From contig NZ_CAJHCR010000005.1 of NCBI RefSeq assembly GCF_904848585.1, positions 124,001 through 188,000 on the forward strand: a stretch of DNA of 64,000 bases, in the 5' to 3' direction. This document shows, one piece after another, positions 15,952 through 23,405 of the stretch; the stretch's first letter is position 1; the number at the start of each line of letters is the position of its first letter. Made by a program: the position numbers and the translations under genes. The notes under the pieces were generated by a model. It saw only the letters and a program-made list of their open reading frames with translations, searched no databases and was not told the DNA's origin. The stretch comes from Paraburkholderia kirstenboschensis. Its GTDB lineage: Bacteria > Pseudomonadota > Gammaproteobacteria > Burkholderiales > Burkholderiaceae.

Positions 15952-16893
15952 ATGTCCGACACCACTGAAAAACCCGCTGAAAGGCCCTACATCCTGCACA
16001 TGTTCACGGCCACGCCGCAGATGAGTCCGTTCGACGTCAACATGGCCGCCGACGCCGGCTATCAGATCATCGTGCCGTATTGCAACGTCGACGCCGCAAT
16101 GGTCTCCAACCTCACACAGGACGCGATCTTTTCGCGCGGCCCGAAAGGCGTGGCACGCACCGGCATCTTCATCGGCGGACGCGATGTGATGCTCGCCGCC
16201 GACATGCTCGACGTTGCGCGCAAAGCCATGGTCCCGCCGTTCGAGGTGTCCGTGTTCGCCGATCCGAGCGGCGCGTATACGACCGCCGCCGCGCTGGTCG
16301 CGCTGGCCGAGCGGCATCTGGGCAAGGCGTACGGGATGGAACTGGGCGGCAAGCGCGTGCTGATTCTCGGCGGCACCGGCGCCGTCGGGCGCGTGGCGGC
16401 GGCGATGGCGGCTTCGCTCGGCGCGGACGTGTCGATCGGGAGCCACAGCGACCAGACGCGCGCGGTGCGGGTCAGCGACGATCTGAATCAACGCTTCGGC
16501 ATCATGACCAAAGGCGTGGGCACGGCGACGCCCGCCGAACTGCGCGCGGTGCTCGGCGAGGCCGAGATCGTGCTGGCCACGGCGGTTGCGGGCGTGCAGG
16601 TGGTGACCCGCGAAGACCTCGAACATGCGCGCCATCTGCTGATCGCCGCCGATGTCAACGCGGTGCCGCCCGAAGGCATTGCCGGCGTCAACGTCATGAA
16701 CGACGGCAAGCCGATCGAAGGCGTGCCCACCGCGGGCGGCGCGATCGGCATCGGCGCACTGGCGATCGGCAACGTCAAATATCAGGTGGAACACCGGCTT
16801 TTCACGCGGATGCGCACGGGCGGCAAGCCCGTCTACCTGAGTTTTCCGCAAGCGTTCGACGAGGCGCGCGCCGTCGCGGCCGGTCTTGGTTGA
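15952..16893 (+). CDS. mtdB: NAD(P)-dependent methylene-H4MPT dehydrogenase
   Basis: MtdB oxidises methylene-tetrahydromethanopterin to methenyl-H4MPT with NAD or NADP in the cytoplasm. The 313-residue product begins with the pterin-binding half (ILHMFTATPQMSPFDVNMA, then VPYCNVDAAMVSNLTQDAIFSRGPKG) and has a Rossmann domain with GGTGAVG at residues 140-146. The sequence DADGY-like catalytic region and the SQAFDEAR tail fit MtdB rather than the folate enzyme FolD. Neighbours mptG, mch and fae confirm the pathway. Confidence 0.95.
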   Translation: MSDTTEKPAERPYILHMFTATPQMSPFDVNMAADAGYQIIVPYCNVDAAMVSNLTQDAIFSRGPKGVARTGIFIGGRDVMLAADMLDVARKAMVPPFEVSVFADPSGAYTTAAALVALAERHLGKAYGMELGGKRVLILGGTGAVGRVAAAMAASLGADVSIGSHSDQTRAVRVSDDLNQRFGIMTKGVGTATPAELRAVLGEAEIVLATAVAGVQVVTREDLEHARHLLIAADVNAVPPEGIAGVNVMNDGKPIEGVPTAGGAIGIGALAIGNVKYQVEHRLFTRMRTGGKPVYLSFPQAFDEARAVAAGLG

Positions 16894-16920
16894 GCGGCGA
16901 GCCGTGCGGGAGCACCAGCC

Positions 16921-18144
16921 ATGATCACGCGTCCATCTCCAGCGCGTGCGCCGTTCGTCGCGGTGGCGGGGCTATCGGCGCGGATGCTCGCGCAGTCTGC
17001 CGCACGTGCAGGCTTGCGGGTCGTCGCCCTCGACGTGTTCGGCGACCGCGATACGCGCGAGGCCTCCGAACTGTGGTTCGACATCGGCGGCGGCCCGTTG
17101 TCGATCGACGCCGCGCGGCTCACCGACGCGCTTCAACGCAGCGCGCGCCTGCCGGGGATGATCGGCTGGATCGACGGCAGCGGGCTGGAGCCGTTCGTCG
17201 CGCAGTTGTGCAGCGCGCCGGGCCTGCCGCGCTTTATCGGCAATTCTGTCGACGCCAGCGCCGCCGTGCGCGAGCCGCGGCGCTTCTTTGCACTGCTCGA
17301 CCAACTCGGCATTCCGCATCCGCCGGTCGCCTTCACGCGCCCCGCCGCGCCGCAGGGCTGGCTCGTAAAACGCGCGGACGGCTGCGGCGGAACGCACGTA
17401 GAGCCACTCGCCACGCTCGCAGCGGTTGCCGGCACACGCGTTCCCGCGCAAGTCTATTTCCAGCGCCAACGCCGAGGCCGCGCGATGTCGGCGCTCTTCA
17501 TCGGCGCGCGCGGCAGCGCACGCGTGATCGGCTTCGCGCAACAACTCACGTGCACGATGGGCAGCTTGCCGTTCGTGCATGCGGGGTCCATCGGCCCAAT
17601 CGATCTGCCGCCCGATGTCGAGGTGCGCGTGCGGGCGGCAATCGCCGCGTTGTGCGCGCGCGTCGGGCTTACCGGCATCAATAGCTGCGACTTTTTGCTC
17701 GACGGCGATTCGTTCGAACTGCTCGAAATCAACACACGCCCTTCATCGACGATGACGCTTTACGAAACGGCCTCGCCCGATGCGTGGGCGCGCGGCCTCG
17801 TCGCGAGTCATATCGACGCCTGCCGTCACGGCCGTCTGCCCGCCGAGCCCGCGCGTGCGACGTGGCGCGCAGGTCAACACGTGCTGTTCGCGCCGCATCC
17901 GTTCACGGTCTCGCAAGCGTTCAGCGATGCATGCATGCGCGATCCGCGTTGCCGCGACGTGCCGCTGCCCGGCACATGGGTCGAAGCTGGCCAGCCCGTG
18001 TGTACGCTCATCGTGCGCGCGGCTTCGGTGGACGCGGTGCGGCATGCGCTCGACGCACAGCACGCGCTGGTGCTGCAACGAATCGAAACCTGCCATGAGC
18101 CCTGCTATGAGCCCGACCCTGCCTTCATCCACTGCCACTCCTGA
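16921..18144 (+). CDS. ATP-grasp protein of the H4MPT cluster
   Basis: ATP-grasp ligase-like protein of 407 residues. The N-terminal PreATP-grasp domain reads AGLSARMLAQSAARAGLRVVALDVFGDRDTRE; the ATP-grasp core includes LVKRADGCGGTHVEPL (a glycine-rich loop with the ATP-binding Lys) and the metal-binding end FELLEINTRPSSTMTLYE, where Glu and Asn are the expected Mg ligands. Homologues are a standing member of bacterial H4MPT/methanofuran gene clusters but the reaction is not established; addition of a side-chain residue to a pterin or furan cofactor is the likely kind. The mch start overlaps its 3' end by about 50 nt. Confidence 0.85.
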   Translation: MITRPSPARAPFVAVAGLSARMLAQSAARAGLRVVALDVFGDRDTREASELWFDIGGGPLSIDAARLTDALQRSARLPGMIGWIDGSGLEPFVAQLCSAPGLPRFIGNSVDASAAVREPRRFFALLDQLGIPHPPVAFTRPAAPQGWLVKRADGCGGTHVEPLATLAAVAGTRVPAQVYFQRQRRGRAMSALFIGARGSARVIGFAQQLTCTMGSLPFVHAGSIGPIDLPPDVEVRVRAAIAALCARVGLTGINSCDFLLDGDSFELLEINTRPSSTMTLYETASPDAWARGLVASHIDACRHGRLPAEPARATWRAGQHVLFAPHPFTVSQAFSDACMRDPRCRDVPLPGTWVEAGQPVCTLIVRAASVDAVRHALDAQHALVLQRIETCHEPCYEPDPAFIHCHS

Positions 18145-19150
18145 CGAACCCAGGCCGCCGCTCGCGGATGCCGCCGCGCTCAGCGTCAACGCGCTCAGCG
18201 AACGTCTCGTCGCTCGTCTCGTCGACGACGCCCCTCGTTTCGGCGCCGCGATCAGCCGCACCGCGAACGGCACGGTGCTCGTCGACGCGGGCGTGGCTGC
18301 GCCCGGCAGCATCGCGGCGGGCGTGCTGATCGCGCGCATCTGCATGGGCGGCCTCGGCCACGTGACCGTGCGCGAGAGCCTGGATGCGAGGCCGCTGTGG
18401 CCGAGCACGATCGAAGTGCGCACGTCGTGGCCGGTGCTCGCCTGCCTCGCCAGTCAATATGCCGGATGGAGCCTCGCTGCAACCAAGGAGCAGACCGGCG
18501 GCAAGAAGTTCTTTTCCCTAGGCTCGGGCCCGGCGCGCGCGCTTGCGGTGAAGGAGCCGCTCTTCGCCGAACTCGGTTATCGCGATCGTCACGAGCGCGG
18601 CGTGCTCGTGCTCGAAGTGGACCGCTTGCCGCCGCAGGTCGTCATCGACAAGGTGCTGCACGACTGCGGCCTCGCGCCCGAGCGGTTGACACTTGTCACC
18701 ACGCCGACACAGTCTGTCGCGGGAACGGTGCAGGTGGTGGCGCGGGTCGTGGAGGTTGCGTTGCACAAAACGCATGTGCTCGGCGTCGCACTGGACGAGG
18801 TGGTGGAAGCCGGCGGCTCCGCGCCCTTGCCGCCGCCCGCGCCGGACGGCATTCAGGCGATGGGCCGCACCAACGACGCGATCCTGTACGGCGGCCGCGT
18901 GCATCTCACCGTGAAGCACGACGCGGTGGCACGGCGGCTCGCCGCTGAACTGCCCGCGTCGACTTCGCGCGATTATGGGCGGCCGTTCGCGGATATCTTC
19001 ACATCGTTCAATTACGACTTCTACCAGATCGACCCCGCGCTGTTCGCGCCGGCCGAAGTGTGGGTAAGCAGCCTCGAAAGCGGCGCGACCTATCACGGCG
19101 GCGCCGTCGACGCGGATTTGCTGCACGGTCAATGGAGCGGCAAACCATGA
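18095..19150 (+). CDS. mch: methenyl-H4MPT cyclohydrolase
   Basis: Mch hydrolyses methenyl-H4MPT to 5-formyl-H4MPT between MtdB and the Fhc complex. Family segments: LSVNALSERLVARLVDDAPRFG, AGVLIARICMGGLGHVT, WPSTIEVRTSWPVLACLASQYAGWSL, GSGPARAL, and near the end GRPFADIFTSFNYDFYQIDPALFAPA. The start is uncertain: ATG at 18095 or 18107, both inside the end of the ATP-grasp gene and with weak ribosome sites; the conserved protein begins about 25 residues later, so either is workable. The stop overlaps the next gene as ATGA. Confidence 0.93.
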   Translation: MSPAMSPTLPSSTATPDEPRPPLADAAALSVNALSERLVARLVDDAPRFGAAISRTANGTVLVDAGVAAPGSIAAGVLIARICMGGLGHVTVRESLDARPLWPSTIEVRTSWPVLACLASQYAGWSLAATKEQTGGKKFFSLGSGPARALAVKEPLFAELGYRDRHERGVLVLEVDRLPPQVVIDKVLHDCGLAPERLTLVTTPTQSVAGTVQVVARVVEVALHKTHVLGVALDEVVEAGGSAPLPPPAPDGIQAMGRTNDAILYGGRVHLTVKHDAVARRLAAELPASTSRDYGRPFADIFTSFNYDFYQIDPALFAPAEVWVSSLESGATYHGGAVDADLLHGQWSGKP

Positions 19151-20205
19151 GTCTGCCTTTGCCCGGCGCCTGCGCGGTCACGGACGCCAATATGGGCAGC
19201 GGCACCGACACGCGCAGCGCGCCAGCGCCGCTCCGCATTGCGATCATGACCGACGAAACCGGCTGGCACACCGGGCGCCTGAAAAAAGCGTTTCGCGCGC
19301 GCGGGGTGGAGGCGCGCTGCATCGACCTCGCCGATTGCCGCATCGACACGACATGGGAGCCGCATGGGCTCGTGCTGCCGGGGTTCGGCCATGGGCTGCC
19401 CGACGCGGTTTTCGTGCGCGGCATCGCGGGCGGCACTTTCGAGCAGGTGACATTGCGGCTCGGCATCCTGCATGCGCTGCGCGAATCGGGTGTGCCGGTC
19501 TACAACGACGCGCGCGCGATCGAACGCAGCGTCGACAAATCGATGACAAGCTTTTTGCTGCATCGCCACGGCGTGCCCACGCCCGCGACGTGGGCCGGCG
19601 AATCGGCGGCATTCGCGCAGCGTGTGCTGATGCGCGAGGCCGCAGCCGGGCGCCAGGTCGTTCTCAAACCGCTGTTCGGCTCGCAAGGCCATGGGCTCAA
19701 ACGGCTCGGCTCTCGCAGCACGCCGCCGCGCGCGCTGGCGCCGCTCCCTTCGCTGAAGCCATACAGCCAGGTAGCGTATTTGCAGCGTTTCATCGACGGC
19801 GGCCGGCCGGGCTTCGACTGGCGCGTGCTCGTGATCGGCGGACGCGCGGTGGCGGCGATGCGGCGCATCGGCGGCAAAGGCTGGATTCATAACTTCGCGC
19901 AGGGCGCGACGTGCGAGGCGGCGGAGCTGGACACCGCGCTCGCACAAACGGCGGTGCGCGCCACCGAGGCGCTCGGGCTCGACTACGCAGGCGTCGACCT
20001 GATTCCGGATCCGCGCGATGCCGCCCGTCCGCTAGTGCTGGAGGTCAACGGCGTGGCGGCATGGCGCGGCCTGCAATCGGTGACGTCTATCGACATTGCA
20101 GCGGCGCTCGCCGACGATCTGCTGTTCCGCAAGCTGCCCGCGCAGCGCGGCGAACTTGCGCAGACCGGCGAGGCGGTGGTCGCGCTGCATGGACGCCATG
20201 GCTGA
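19147..20205 (+). CDS. RimK/MptN-like ATP-grasp ligase
   Basis: ATP-grasp protein of the RimK branch, which joins glutamate or like amino acids to acids; the archaeal relative MptN adds alpha-glutamate to H4MPT to make tetrahydrosarcinapterin. Seen: IMTDETGWHTGRLKKAF opening, DKSMTSFLLHRHGVPTPATW, VVLKPLFGSQGHGLKRL (glycine loop with ATP-binding Lys), DWRVLVIGG, and the Mg-binding end DLIPD...LVLEVNG. It starts on the ATGA that ends mch, so the two are coupled. A role in finishing the H4MPT or methanofuran side chain is likely; the exact product is inferred. Confidence 0.83.
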   Translation: MSLPLPGACAVTDANMGSGTDTRSAPAPLRIAIMTDETGWHTGRLKKAFRARGVEARCIDLADCRIDTTWEPHGLVLPGFGHGLPDAVFVRGIAGGTFEQVTLRLGILHALRESGVPVYNDARAIERSVDKSMTSFLLHRHGVPTPATWAGESAAFAQRVLMREAAAGRQVVLKPLFGSQGHGLKRLGSRSTPPRALAPLPSLKPYSQVAYLQRFIDGGRPGFDWRVLVIGGRAVAAMRRIGGKGWIHNFAQGATCEAAELDTALAQTAVRATEALGLDYAGVDLIPDPRDAARPLVLEVNGVAAWRGLQSVTSIDIAAALADDLLFRKLPAQRGELAQTGEAVVALHGRHG

Positions 20206-21229
20206 GCGGCTCTCGGGTTTTCTGCGCACGCCGGGCCCGAGCGGCTACATGTGCGCGGCGAGTTCGAGCGGTTCGGGCGGTCCCGCCGATATAAACACTG
20301 CCCGATCCACCACCGACTCCGCGCAGGCTCGCGCGGCTTTCCTGACAGCCTGCCGGCTGGACGTCGAAACGCCGAAACCAGGCAACGTCAGCGTGGATAG
20401 CGAAGGCCACGGCATGAGCGCGGCGCAGTTCATCGCAAGCGCAGACGCGGCCGCCGACGCGCTGTTCGCGCGCGGCATGCCGGTCGGCCAGCGCCTGCTC
20501 GATGCTGTAACGGGCACGCGCGCCACGGTCGGCTGCAATACGAACCTGGGCATCCTGCTGCTGGTCGCGCCTCTCGCCGCAGCGCTCGAAGAAACCGCGC
20601 GCCCGCTGTCGGCCCAGGCGTGGCACGCGGCGACCGAGCGCGTGCTCGCGCGCCTCGACATCGACGACTCCCGCCTCGCATACCGCGCGATCGCGCTCGC
20701 CAATCCGGGCGGTCTCGGCGAGGCTCCTGAGCAATCGGTGCACGATGCGCCGACAGTCGCCCTGCGCGCTGCAATGGCGCTCGCCGCCGCGCGCGACAGC
20801 ATCGCGCGACAGTATGCCGAGGGCTTTCGCGACATTTTCGAAACCGGCCTCGCCGCGTGGCGCGAAGTTCCGGCCGATGATCCGCGCATCGCCACGCTGA
20901 ACGTGTTTCTCACGTTCCTGAGCACGTGGCCCGACTCGCACATTGTGCGTAAGCAGGGGCTCGGCGTGGCGCAGAGTGTCACGCGAACGGCACGCGAGCG
21001 GCACGCGCAATGGCGCCGTACGCTCACGCAAGCGGGCACGGTCGCGGGCAGCCAGCAACTCGATGCATGGGATGCCGAAATGAAAGCCGCCGCCATCAAT
21101 CCCGGCACCAGCGCGGACCTGACGGTGGCTACCCTGTTCGTCGCGCTTTGCCTCGAAGAGCCCGATACCGCAAGCGGCGCGCCACGCGAGCCTGACGCGC
21201 CGCGCACTGGCACGGATTCTGTTAGTTAG
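20198..21229 (+). CDS. CitG-like protein (triphosphoribosyl-dephospho-CoA synthase family)
   Basis: The fold is that of CitG/MdcB, enzymes that make the prosthetic-group precursor of citrate and malonate lyases from ATP and dephospho-CoA. The motif LDVETPKPGNVS and the later VGCNTNLGILLLVAPLA match the family. No citrate or malonate lyase gene is present and the gene is embedded in the H4MPT block next to fae, so the substrate is probably different here; related genes recur in methylotroph and methanogen clusters without an established reaction. ATG at 20198 overlaps the preceding stop by 8 nt; another in-frame ATG lies at 20189. Neither has a good ribosome site. Confidence 0.82.
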   Translation: MAERLSGFLRTPGPSGYMCAASSSGSGGPADINTARSTTDSAQARAAFLTACRLDVETPKPGNVSVDSEGHGMSAAQFIASADAAADALFARGMPVGQRLLDAVTGTRATVGCNTNLGILLLVAPLAAALEETARPLSAQAWHAATERVLARLDIDDSRLAYRAIALANPGGLGEAPEQSVHDAPTVALRAAMALAAARDSIARQYAEGFRDIFETGLAAWREVPADDPRIATLNVFLTFLSTWPDSHIVRKQGLGVAQSVTRTARERHAQWRRTLTQAGTVAGSQQLDAWDAEMKAAAINPGTSADLTVATLFVALCLEEPDTASGAPREPDAPRTGTDSVS

Positions 21230-21334
21230 TGCCACCGTGCATCAACCCGCCGCCCAGGCGATCGCGGACCAGGACCGTCACAGGCGGCGTTCAGTCAGTC
21301 GGCAAGTCCCCATTCCACTCATCGGAGGAACAGC

Positions 21335-21844
21335 ATGGCCAAGATCAACCGCGTCCTGATAGGCGAGTCGCTCGTCGGCGACGGCAACGAGGTCGCTCAC
21401 ATCGACTTGCTGATGGGACCGCGAGGTTCCGCTGCGGAAACCGCATTCTGTAATGCGCTAACCAACAATAAGGACGGCTTCACATCGCTCCTCGCGGTCG
21501 TTGCGCCAAACCTGCTCACCAAGCCGAACACGATCCTTTTCAACAAGGTGACGATCAAGGGTGCGAAGCAGGCGGTGCAGATGTTCGGGCCGGCGCAGCA
21601 TGCGGTCGCGCTCGCTGTCGCTGACAGCGTCGAGGACGGCACGATCCCGCAGGACGAGGCGGACGACCTGTTCCTGTGTGTCGGCGTCTTCATTCACTGG
21701 CAGGCGGAGGACGACAAGAAGATTCAGGAGTACAACTACAAGGCGACGCGCGAGGCGATCCAGCGCGCGGTCAAAGGCGAACCGAGCGCCGCGGAGGTCG
21801 TGTCGAAGAAGAGCAGCGTCGCGCATCCGTTTGCCCCGAACTGA
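21335..21844 (+). CDS. fae: formaldehyde-activating enzyme
   Basis: Fae condenses formaldehyde with H4MPT to methylene-H4MPT, the entry of the oxidation pathway and main formaldehyde defence. The 169-residue protein is the full catalytic form: NEVAHIDLLMGPRGS holds the active-site base His22, followed by KPNTILFNKVTIKGAKQAVQMFGPAQHAVALAVADSVEDG. The ribosome site GGAGGAACAGC is strong, and a stable hairpin follows the stop, both fitting an abundant protein. It lies 105 nt after the CitG-like gene, so it may have its own promoter; none is obvious. Confidence 0.97.
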   Translation: MAKINRVLIGESLVGDGNEVAHIDLLMGPRGSAAETAFCNALTNNKDGFTSLLAVVAPNLLTKPNTILFNKVTIKGAKQAVQMFGPAQHAVALAVADSVEDGTIPQDEADDLFLCVGVFIHWQAEDDKKIQEYNYKATREAIQRAVKGEPSAAEVVSKKSSVAHPFAPN

Positions 21845-21852
21845 TGGCTCGC

Positions 21853-21893
21853 GGCCCGCGCGGACACAGCCGCAAGACGGGAAGGCGCGGGCC
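21853..21893 (+). terminator. 9-bp GC hairpin after fae
   Basis: GGCCCGCGC (21853-21861) pairs perfectly with GCGCGGGCC (21885-21893) over a 23-nt loop, 9 nt after the fae stop. There is no T-run, so it may act as a partial terminator or an mRNA-stabilising end that keeps fae expression above that of the next gene. Confidence 0.5.
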
Positions 21894-21935
21894 TTGCATG
21901 ATGCCATCGTGCAATTGCTCTCACAGAGGCATGAG

Positions 21936-22343
21936 ATGACCCAACGATGTCGCGCGCTGGCGGCCTGTGCCTGCATTGCGTTTGCCGCGCCGCTCGCCTG
22001 GGCGGACGGCGATACGCAACAGACGCCGGCCCCGTCGGCAGGCTACAACTACCCGACCCAGGGACGCGTCGAATACGTGCTCTCCTGCATGGACGACAAC
22101 GGGCACGATTTCGCGAACGTTTATAAGTGCTCGTGCGTGATCGACAAAATGGCGACGGCGCTCCCGTATGACGAGTTCGTCGATCAGTCGACCTTCGCGA
22201 AGTATGCGACGCTCGGCGGCGAAGGCGGCTCGGAGTTCCGCGTCGACCACGCGAAAGCGCAGACGAAGAAATTTCGCGCGTTGCAGACGGACGCCTACCG
22301 GAGTTGCGGACTCGGCAACGATAAAACCGCGGCATCGAAATAG
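21936..22343 (+). CDS. small exported protein with four conserved-looking cysteines
   Basis: 135-residue protein with a signal peptide (residues 1 to about 23, ending AWADGD). The mature part has Cys residues in YVLSCMDDNGHD, YKCSCVID and SCGLG, enough for disulfides or metal binding, and no haem motif. I do not recognise the family from sequence. Its position just after fae and a fair AGAGG ribosome site mark it as real. A periplasmic role connected with methanol oxidation is a guess from location. Confidence 0.72.
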   Translation: MTQRCRALAACACIAFAAPLAWADGDTQQTPAPSAGYNYPTQGRVEYVLSCMDDNGHDFANVYKCSCVIDKMATALPYDEFVDQSTFAKYATLGGEGGSEFRVDHAKAQTKKFRALQTDAYRSCGLGNDKTAASK

Positions 22344-22441
22344 CGGACATGTGCTGTAAGCGGGCGCGGCGCATGCCGTTCCGCCGCCGGCAGACGTGGC
22401 GCTTCGCCCGGACGATGCAGCGTGGTCCGGGCCTCGCGGGT

Positions 22442-22984
22442 TCAATCCGGAATCAGCCCCTCGCCAAGCGACGCATAACTCGCGAGGCCACTTGCTTTTG
22501 GCATATCGCTGCGCTGCCGCTCGATCTGCACGCCGACCGCCGCGACGTCGTCGAATTTGGCCGGCTTGGCGAGCGACACGCGCACCCAGTGCGCGCCGAA
22601 ATCGGTAATCAGCAGGCGGGCTACCGCTTCAGCAAGCGCTTCCAGTAGCCGCACACCGTGCGACTCCAGCAACGCATGCAACGCGCTGCGCACCGCTGCG
22701 TAGTTGATGGTGTCCTCGATGCGATCCGTCGTACAGGCGCGAATCGCGGGCACACCGATCGCGAGGTTCATCCGCACGGGCTGCGGCACGTGCAACTCGC
22801 TGCTGTCGATACCTATAATCGTCTGACCGATAAAGTTTTCGATGAACACGATGTCCATGCGCTTCGGCAGCGTGCCGGCGGATGGCGCTTCTGAAGGCGC
22901 ACCCCAGGGCATACCCGCGCGAGGTGTCCCCGCATCGGCGGCGGCGCAGAAACTGGCGAGGCGAACGGTATCGATACGGTCCAT
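22442..22984 (-). CDS. folB: dihydroneopterin aldolase-like protein
   Basis: FolB-type fold. From residue 43 on it reads MDIVFIENFIGQTIIGIDSSELHVPQPVRMNLAIGV, then INYAAVRSALHALLESHGVRLLEALAEAVA and VRVSLAKPAKFDDVAAVGVQIERQ, the usual FolB landmarks including the catalytic Lys region. The enzyme splits dihydroneopterin to hydroxymethyl-dihydropterin, shared by folate and methanopterin routes; its place among H4MPT genes suggests the latter. The ATG at 22984 has a GGCGGAG site; the first 42 residues are an extra low-homology extension, and an internal ATG at 22858 would give the bare domain. Transcribed away from the sigma-54 regulator. Confidence 0.85.
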   Translation of the reverse strand: MDRIDTVRLASFCAAADAGTPRAGMPWGAPSEAPSAGTLPKRMDIVFIENFIGQTIIGIDSSELHVPQPVRMNLAIGVPAIRACTTDRIEDTINYAAVRSALHALLESHGVRLLEALAEAVARLLITDFGAHWVRVSLAKPAKFDDVAAVGVQIERQRSDMPKASGLASYASLGEGLIPD

Positions 22985-23405
22985 GGTGTACTCCGCCGCG
23001 TAGCGGCAACAAGTTAAGAGACGCAACCCGGGTAAACACAAAGCAGCATGCAACGAGTTGCCCGCGAAGCGCTCTGCGCCGCCAAGCGTCTCGGCAGGCC
23101 CCGGCAGGGCATGCCGACATTAAAAGCAAAAACCGGGCACACCTTGTACTATTGATGCGACTTCTTATTGAACGAGAACGACATCGGGCGTAGAGTTTTA
23201 AGCCAACGCCTGACAGTAACCCGAAACAGCGGGCGTATTACTCAGTGCGCATACGGACGGAGAAGGACAGAGAAGCCGCGGCGCCGGGGGATGACATTAT
23301 CGATAAAGCGGCACTCGTGACGCGCCAAGCGAAGCCCAGGCAAACGCAACACTACGCCAGGCAACGTCCGGCGCGCGTGAAGTTGCCGCAACGGAGACGA
23401 ACCCC
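22985..23405. other. divergent intergenic region folB / sigma-54 activator
   Basis: 421 nt between divergent genes. No convincing gene, repeat or strong hairpin was found. It must contain the promoters of both genes, but no clear consensus stands out. Confidence 0.5.

Noticed and set aside
20198..21229. Genuine citrate or malonate lyase accessory gene (citG/mdcB)
   Set aside because: No lyase subunits, acyl carrier protein or transporter genes of those systems are near; context is H4MPT synthesis.
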